In this document: positions 21,611 to 26,450 of the stretch, piece after piece
How the letters are laid out: each line of letters begins with the position of its first letter
How positions within the stretch are numbered: position 1 is the first letter of the stretch
IMG/VR virus record: IMGVR_UViG_3300008107_000333
Location: 1-26,450 of that record
From: a virus
DNA length: 26,450 nucleotides
Strand: one strand, 5' to 3'
The notes under the pieces: generated by a model
Seen by the model: the letters and a program-made list of their open reading frames with translations, nothing else
Databases searched by the model: none
Told to the model about the DNA's origin: nothing
Translations under genes and position numbers: made by a program

Positions 21611-23405
21611 CATCGCTCTCGGTTTCGATGCGTCGAAGATTCAACGCGGGGTTGATTTATCGGCTGCTGAGATTCGAAAGCTGAACACTGCTTTCCAAAG
21701 TTCGATTTCTGGTGTCGATCGCTACAACCAAGAAATGCAGGTACTCGACAAGGCACGCAAGACGGGTGCATTGACTGCACAACGTGTTGTTGAGATTGAG
21801 GCAACTCTTGCGGCAAAGTACCAAATAGGAGTCCAAGAGGCTAAAGCAGCAGCCCGGGCGTCCGAAGAATTAGCAAGAGCCAGAGCGAAGCAAAATGAAG
21901 TTAGTGATGTAACCAAAAAGAAAGACGGCAGTGGTGCGGTTGGCGAATTAAAGAGCACTCTTGCACAATACGCAGGGCTTGCAGTTGCATTCCGAGGCGT
22001 GCAGGCAAGTATGAGCCTAGCCGCAACAGCTGAAAGCAACAGGATCTCTCTAGAAGTCTTAACTGGTTCTGTTCAAAAAGCCAGTTTCCTATTCGATGGG
22101 TTTATCGCGTTAGATCGATCATCTCCGTTGTCTCGGCAAGACTTCTCGAAGGCAGCACAGACGCTTGTAGGTTATGGTTTGGCTGCCGAATCGACTATGC
22201 CTGCATTGCGTGCTTTGAGTGAAGTTTCTGTTGGCAATGCAGACCGCTTCCAATCGCTTGCTTTGGCGTTCGGACAGGTACAAGCTAACGGAAGGCTGAT
22301 GGGGCAAGAAGTCCTCCAGATGGTCAATGCAGGCTTCAACCCATTGCAAGAAATTAGCCGAACGACTGGCATCAGTATGCTGGAGTTGAAAAAGCAAATG
22401 GAAGCCGGTGCAATATCCTCAGACATGGTTTCTGATGCCTTCAAATCAGCTACATCAGAAGGCGGAAGATTCTTCGAAATGAACGAGCGACTCAAGAATA
22501 GTGCCGCAGGTCAGTATGCGAAAATGAAGTCAGATGTGGAGTTGCTTGCGACTGAAATCGGCACGAATTTACTTCCAGCGGCAAAGGCTCTCATGGAAGT
22601 TCTTAGCGCTGGTGCCAATAACAAAGGGCAGGGCGGACTGCTTCCAGGAATCGCTACGGGTTTTTCATCGTTTGTAGAAGCTACTTTAGCAACTGCCCAA
22701 GACGCATTTACTAATCTTGATGAAAACTCTTACGGTACAAAACTAGAGGAGTTTTTGACAAGAATCGGAAGAGAAAATGGCGAAGCCTATATGGAGTCCA
22801 TTCGTCACGTTCTCACACCAGCAGAACAAGCCATTCGCGAAAAGAACATGGCTGCAAAGGCTGACACGGAACGCAAAGAGCTACAACGAATTGCCAACGA
22901 AGAAAAAGCTAAGCAAAGTGCTTTGGATCTGTATACGAAAGAACAGAAAGAGCTTCAGAGACAGCTAGATATTTTGCAACTGGGAACTGCGGAAGTAGAG
23001 TACCAGGAAAACTTGAAAAAAGGACTCAGCGAACAACAAGCTAGCGAACTGCGTGACCTAAAAGAAAAGCTTGATCTAGAAAAAAGCGTGACTGAGGATT
23101 TAGAGAAACGCAAAAAGATGGATTCTCAAACCAAAGAACGTATTCAAAAAGCTGAAAAGGACTTTGATAAACTAAAGTCCGAACTAAAGAACGACAACCC
23201 GAACAACATAGCCGCAGCAGTTGCCCCAGCTTTACGAGCTGGCAGCGTAGAGGCATACCGATTCCTTATGAACCAACGCAACGAAGCTGCCGAGATCGCA
23301 CAAGAGCAAGCGGATATTGCACGTGAGCAACTAGTTGTTCAACAACAGCAACTAGAAGCATTCCAGAACTCGCAGATGATCGGAATCGCAGGGAGGACAG
23401 CATAA
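21585..23405 (+). CDS. Tape measure protein
   Basis: A 606-residue protein that spans the tail tube and fixes its length; at roughly 1.5 angstrom per residue it implies a tail near 90 nm. Residues about 1-130 are helical and coiled-coil. Residues about 165-310 match the standard tape measure domain (LEVLTGSVQKASFLFDGFIALDRSSPLSRQDFSKAAQTLVGYGL..., VQANGRLMGQEVLQMVNAGFNPLQEIS, LKKQMEAGAISSDMVSDAFKSAT). A short hydrophobic/glycine part (about 325-370) is followed by a long charged coiled coil (about 405-560). The ATG at 21585 lies inside the end of the frameshifted chaperone. No lysozyme or peptidase motif is seen. Confidence 0.92.
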   Translation: MGTTINLANIALGFDASKIQRGVDLSAAEIRKLNTAFQSSISGVDRYNQEMQVLDKARKTGALTAQRVVEIEATLAAKYQIGVQEAKAAARASEELARARAKQNEVSDVTKKKDGSGAVGELKSTLAQYAGLAVAFRGVQASMSLAATAESNRISLEVLTGSVQKASFLFDGFIALDRSSPLSRQDFSKAAQTLVGYGLAAESTMPALRALSEVSVGNADRFQSLALAFGQVQANGRLMGQEVLQMVNAGFNPLQEISRTTGISMLELKKQMEAGAISSDMVSDAFKSATSEGGRFFEMNERLKNSAAGQYAKMKSDVELLATEIGTNLLPAAKALMEVLSAGANNKGQGGLLPGIATGFSSFVEATLATAQDAFTNLDENSYGTKLEEFLTRIGRENGEAYMESIRHVLTPAEQAIREKNMAAKADTERKELQRIANEEKAKQSALDLYTKEQKELQRQLDILQLGTAEVEYQENLKKGLSEQQASELRDLKEKLDLEKSVTEDLEKRKKMDSQTKERIQKAEKDFDKLKSELKNDNPNNIAAAVAPALRAGSVEAYRFLMNQRNEAAEIAQEQADIAREQLVVQQQQLEAFQNSQMIGIAGRTA

Positions 23406-24289
23406 TGCCAAGCGAAATAGTCAACAGTGAAGAAAGACGCGAGGGATCTGGAGCGATCGCACTCAACAACAACAAGCTAGTGTTCCGTAGCACTTGGAAT
23501 TTTCTTGTCCTCGCAAGCTCCACAAGCATTGGCCGCGAAGAAATCCTTCTCGGTACTCCAGGGCTTCCGATTGTCGGATTGGTTTACGGATTGACGCAGC
23601 AACGAGCCATATCGAAAGAAGCAAAACGTAAAAAAGAAAACCCGCTTTACTGGGACGTTACATGCCAATTTGAATCTGGTTCTGAAGAGCAGAAAGTAAG
23701 TCCAAGCAGTCCAGACTCCCCCGATCCTACAACGTGGATTCCTGTTTTCGTTATAGATTCGTTTGAGACAAAGCAAGTTGTAATCACAGAGGACTTTAGC
23801 GATCCTCCAAAAAAGATTGTTAACTTTGCGAAGCAGCCTTTCCAGGAACCGCTGCTTACAACAAAAACACTTTGCTCGTTTTCATTCGTCCAGTTCGAAG
23901 ATGCAGCACAAGACATTAACGAAATCATGGGGCGCAACGACAAGCTAAACGAAGCTGAGTTTGCAGGACGAGATGCCAGAACTCTAAAGCTAAACGTAAC
24001 AAGTGCGGGACTTGGATACTTCGGTGGATATCCTGCCTGGAGAGTAGCTTATCGCTGCACATACGATCCAGACACATGGGACGCTGAACTTTTAGAGGTT
24101 GGTAGCCAATACATCGACACAGCAGACGGAAACAAACTGAAGCCGTATCTGGACGATATACGCAGCCATCGTATGGTTGGAAAGTTGAACACGAACGGAA
24201 ACAAGTTGTCTGCGACTGCTGATCCGCTGACATCGAAATTCGTACCATATCCACAGCTCGACTTCAACGACTTCATCAGGTTATCCTAA
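23405..24289 (+). CDS. Tail protein, distal tail/baseplate candidate
   Basis: A 294-residue protein after the tape measure, the usual place of the distal tail protein. Strand-rich segments include WDVTCQFESGSEEQKVSPSS..., WIPVFVIDSFETKQVVITEDFS, FSFVQFEDAAQDINEIMGRNDKLNEAEFAGRDARTLKLNV, YPAWRVAYRCTYDPDTWDAELLEVGSQYIDTADGNKL. The last phrase 'V-x-Y-x-x-x-Y-x-P-x-x-W-x-x-x-L-L-x-x-G-x-x-Y' recurs in conserved but unnamed siphovirus tail proteins. Both ends share one base with neighbours (TAATG). Role inferred from position. Confidence 0.7.
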   Translation: MPSEIVNSEERREGSGAIALNNNKLVFRSTWNFLVLASSTSIGREEILLGTPGLPIVGLVYGLTQQRAISKEAKRKKENPLYWDVTCQFESGSEEQKVSPSSPDSPDPTTWIPVFVIDSFETKQVVITEDFSDPPKKIVNFAKQPFQEPLLTTKTLCSFSFVQFEDAAQDINEIMGRNDKLNEAEFAGRDARTLKLNVTSAGLGYFGGYPAWRVAYRCTYDPDTWDAELLEVGSQYIDTADGNKLKPYLDDIRSHRMVGKLNTNGNKLSATADPLTSKFVPYPQLDFNDFIRLS

Positions 24290-24636
24290 TGGCTGAAGAT
24301 TTAGTCTTATGGCAAAGAGCAGACAGCGACGAAGTGATTCGACGTGTGCTAGTAGAACCATCTGGAGCACCATTTCCAGCGATGCGATCCTATGGAGACG
24401 CTGAAGTTATCATCTGCTACACGACTGGCGGGGCTACTGGTAGATCGAGCACTACATTAGGAAAAGGGACAGCTACGAAGCGATGGTTAAGCGAGTCAGG
24501 AACAGATCGTATTCTCAACACGACAACCGACGAGGTTTCCTTCTTCAATCTCGCCGTTGAAACAGTTGGCGAAAACAAATACATCATGCTAGTCCGTATT
24601 GGTGCGGACTGGATTTGCATCTGGGAGGAGTGCTAG
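24289..24636 (+). CDS. Hypothetical tail protein
   Basis: A 115-residue protein of the tail-tip cluster. Strand-like runs (EVIICYTTGGATGRSSTTLGKGTATKRWLSESG, EVSFFNLAVETVGENKYIMLVRIGADWICIWEEC) suggest an all-beta domain of the kind used in baseplates. Not recognised. It starts in a TAATG junction, and its TAG shares one base with the GTG of the next gene. Confidence 0.6.
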   Translation: MAEDLVLWQRADSDEVIRRVLVEPSGAPFPAMRSYGDAEVIICYTTGGATGRSSTTLGKGTATKRWLSESGTDRILNTTTDEVSFFNLAVETVGENKYIMLVRIGADWICIWEEC

Positions 24637-25829
24637 TGCGACGCAAGCACATGACTGGATGCTGCTGTGTCGGTTGTTTGATTGGTGAAGACGACTTCAA
24701 CCGTGCGGATGCGAATCCACCGACGGGCGACTGGAGCGAAGTCAGTGGTGAATGGGAGATCGACAGTAACGAGCTAAACTGCATTACCGAAGGTCCGTTG
24801 ATTACCACAAACAGGCAGGCCGCTCCAGCACGATCAGGAAACGGATATAACTCTAGAATTGTGGTTGATCTTGTGATTCCAGCGAGCGGCGATGGCGAAT
24901 GGAAAATCATCACTGCCTACCGATCTAGCTTCGACTACAACTGGATACACCTAGAATACGACGGTACGACTGGAACATTGACTCCTACGTTTTACTTGAA
25001 CGCAACGGAGATCATGAGCACGACGACACACCCTGGCGGTGAGCTATGGACTCCCGATCCTGGTGTAAAATTCACAGTGGAAATCTGTTGTAGCTTCATT
25101 GAGTGGACGATAACAAACGTCGGTTTGCAGGGAGATATTATTTGGCATACGTGTGAGGACAGCGGACTAAATGCATTGCCTACATCCCCACTGGGAGGAC
25201 AGGGGTTGCTATTAGGTAGATTTGACAACTGGGCTCATTATATTCACTGGGAGAGTAACGCCGAATGTCCGCAATGCCAATGTTTTTGTTTAGATCCCGG
25301 AGACATTGACAACTATAAATGCCTGCCAGAGACATTGCATTTAGTGCTTACTCCAGATCAGGTAACTCCAGTATGCTCACTCGACACCATCGATATAGAT
25401 ATGTATCTTTCGGAACCTGACGTATCGGGTGCGACTCCAGTTTACAATGCAACTCCGATTCGAAAGCGTTGGTACTCGGAGTTGTTCGAGTGCGAGGGAG
25501 AAACGCTTTGGTTCATTCTAGTTTGCGACAACGACCATGCTTTAACACTCTCCCTCGTTCCGTACCCCAACTTAGACCCTGACGACAACAGCACTAACAA
25601 CGTATTCATCAGCGACGGAGTAAATTCCAAGTTCGTTTCTCCTACCTCTGTAGACTGTAATCCGATTACCATCGAATACGGAAGCATCGTCAGTGTCGGA
25701 GTGACGACTTGTGACATACTCGACGGCGAAGGAGTGCCTATTGGAACTGGTACGCGCCCTCTATGTTGCTCTGGTTGCTGGGCCGGAACACCACCGGCAC
25801 CCACATGGAGCGTGACGATAACAGAATGA
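24636..25829 (+). CDS. Cysteine-rich tail protein with jelly-roll domain
   Basis: A 397-residue protein with 21 cysteines, several clustered: CCCVGC near the N-terminus, ECPQCQCFC in the middle, LCCSGC near the end. Residues about 18-205 look like a lectin-type jelly roll (EDDFNRADANPPTGDWSEVSGEWEIDSNELNC, then YNSRIVVDLVIPASGDGEWKIITAYRSS, NWIHLEYDGTTGTLTPTFY, FTVEICCSFIEWTITNVG), the fold of LamG and similar sugar-binding modules. The rest is beta-rich. The GTG at 24636 follows GGAGGAG (24624-24630), and an ATG five codons in is the alternative. Likely a tail tip or receptor-contact protein. Its stop overlaps the next ATG (ATGA), pairing it with an Erv/ALR-like gene. Confidence 0.7.
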   Translation: MRRKHMTGCCCVGCLIGEDDFNRADANPPTGDWSEVSGEWEIDSNELNCITEGPLITTNRQAAPARSGNGYNSRIVVDLVIPASGDGEWKIITAYRSSFDYNWIHLEYDGTTGTLTPTFYLNATEIMSTTTHPGGELWTPDPGVKFTVEICCSFIEWTITNVGLQGDIIWHTCEDSGLNALPTSPLGGQGLLLGRFDNWAHYIHWESNAECPQCQCFCLDPGDIDNYKCLPETLHLVLTPDQVTPVCSLDTIDIDMYLSEPDVSGATPVYNATPIRKRWYSELFECEGETLWFILVCDNDHALTLSLVPYPNLDPDDNSTNNVFISDGVNSKFVSPTSVDCNPITIEYGSIVSVGVTTCDILDGEGVPIGTGTRPLCCSGCWAGTPPAPTWSVTITE

Positions 25830-26284
25830 GCATCAATCCATGTTTGTGTCCTATTGCGGGATTTTGCGACAGGCACAAGATACACAAGGGAGATCACTAC
25901 TTTCGCCTATGTCAAGAGAGGGAGGACTACCGCACGAAATGGGACGCAAATCGAGGTCCATCGCAAAAGAATCCTGAACTGCAAATCAAGCGTCACCAAG
26001 CAAAGAAAGACAGGCTAGAACAGTCTAGGGAGCTCTGGGAAGAGTTGCATCTTAAGAAGGGCGCTGATGCGAAATGGCTTGCTGAGTGGGTCAAGCGAAT
26101 ACCTAAGTTCGGATGCGCATGCCGCGAGGGTTTTGAGCTTATCCTGCGTAAGATTCCTCCCAGGTTCGACGACTGGCACAAGTGGACTTGGGAAGCACAT
26201 AACGCAGTCAACGCAAAGCTCGGCAAGCCTGAGATCACTTTCGAAAAAGCCTGCGAATTGTGGGGTTATTTATACCAAAGTTAG
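25826..26284 (+). CDS. Erv/ALR-like protein with N-terminal Cys/His motif
   Basis: A 152-residue protein in two parts. Residues 6-30 hold C-x-C-P-I-A-G-F-C-D-R-H ... L-C-Q, a possible metal or redox motif. Residues about 84-150 resemble the sulfhydryl oxidase fold of Erv1/ALR: G-C97-A-C99 at the start of a helix, W120 and W122, then H125-N-A-V-N-A-K-L-G-K-P135, which matches the HN-x-VN-x-x-LGKP signature that contacts FAD in Erv1/ALR. The redox pair is C-x-C instead of the usual C-x-x-C, so oxidase activity is not certain. It is coupled by ATGA to the 21-cysteine gene before it. It is the last gene of the cluster. Confidence 0.7.
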   Translation: MSINPCLCPIAGFCDRHKIHKGDHYFRLCQEREDYRTKWDANRGPSQKNPELQIKRHQAKKDRLEQSRELWEELHLKKGADAKWLAEWVKRIPKFGCACREGFELILRKIPPRFDDWHKWTWEAHNAVNAKLGKPEITFEKACELWGYLYQS

Positions 26285-26332
26285 CCCAGTTATTGAAAAC
26301 CGATAAATTCCGAAAATCTTTTCCTAAAGCTG

Positions 26333-26361
26333 TTGGCTACCGTATTCCGATACGGTATAGT
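26333..26361 (+). promoter_or_regulatory. Predicted promoter of the gene beginning at 26431
   Basis: TTGGCT (26333-26338; four of six consensus bases) is 17 bases from TATAGT (26356-26361). The 11-mer GATACGGTATA (26349-26359) over the -10 is identical to that in the capsid promoter. The region after it, before the ATG at 26431, can form two small stems (GCCGAC with GTTGGC including a G-U pair; CTCGA with TCGAG). The rest of 26285-26332 is AT-rich with no clear terminator. Confidence 0.55.
26338..26357. promoter_or_regulatory. Perfect inverted repeat inside the promoter, operator candidate
   Basis: TACCGTAT (26338-26345), four bases TCCG, then ATACGGTA (26350-26357): 8-bp arms with no mismatch, filling the space between the -35 and -10 boxes. 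A dimeric regulator bound here would block or control the promoter. Only the right half-site is present at the capsid promoter (15890-15897). Confidence 0.55.
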
Positions 26362-26430
26362 AACTACATCAGCCGACGATTGATCGGTTGGCCGCCTCGA
26401 CGGTTTCGAGCCTTGGGAGATTCGGAAATA

Positions 26431-26450
26431 ATGAGTTACGCAGCAATCGA
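26431..26450 (+). CDS. Start of a gene cut by the window edge
   Basis: An ATG at 26431 follows TTGGGAGA (26413-26420, 10 bases away) and a promoter 70 bases upstream. Only MSYAAI can be read, too little to assign a function. It starts a new transcription unit after the tail genes. Confidence 0.45.

Overview
The window is one strand of late genes from a tailed double-stranded DNA phage or prophage (Caudoviricetes) with an HK97-type head and a non-contractile (siphovirus) tail. Every convincing gene lies on the + strand. Genes are packed so tightly that most starts overlap the previous stop (ATGA, GTGA, TTGA or TAATG junctions), so translation is probably coupled. I see no integrase, tRNA, rRNA, CRISPR array or insertion sequence.

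Region by region: (a) 1-3519 is an accessory block. It holds a small excisionase-like helix-turn-helix protein, a complete subtilisin-like protease with no export signal, two unknowns, two consecutive proteins with signal peptides, and a one-pass membrane protein with a coiled coil. No lysozyme, amidase or other classical endolysin is recognisable, so this block may be the lysis or wall-remodelling module. (b) 3516-10985 holds host-contact proteins: small virion proteins, two tandem glycine-rich adhesin-like paralogues, a protein of 23-residue repeats, and an 815-residue probable beta-helix tail spike. (c) 10982-15877 is the packaging and head-start module: HNH nuclease, small and large terminase, portal, ClpP-like prohead protease. 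(d) 15874-16074 is the only sizeable gap inside the head-tail run. It carries a strong sigma70-type promoter, a hairpin at the predicted 5' end, a folded leader and a hairpin around the capsid ribosome binding site. (e) 16075-21239 holds major capsid, decoration-like protein, connectors and joining proteins, tail completion protein, tail tube and tail assembly chaperone. (f) 20883-24289 includes a textbook -1 frameshift (A AAA AAC plus a 9-bp stem-loop) that makes the long chaperone, then the tape measure and a tail protein. (g) 24289-26284 ends the tail genes with a 21-cysteine beta-sandwich protein and an Erv/ALR-like protein. (h) 26285-26450 holds a second promoter with an embedded perfect palindrome and the first 20 bases of another gene.

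The two promoters, 10.4 kb apart, share the 11-mer GATACGGTATA over the -10 box, suggesting a common phage promoter class or regulator. The host cannot be proven from sequence. The small cysteine/histidine motif protein with an Erv/ALR-like tail, the secreted PKD-like protein and other protein styles remind me of phages and prophages of Planctomycetes. A protease-based lysis module would make sense against a protein-rich planctomycete envelope, but that is inference.
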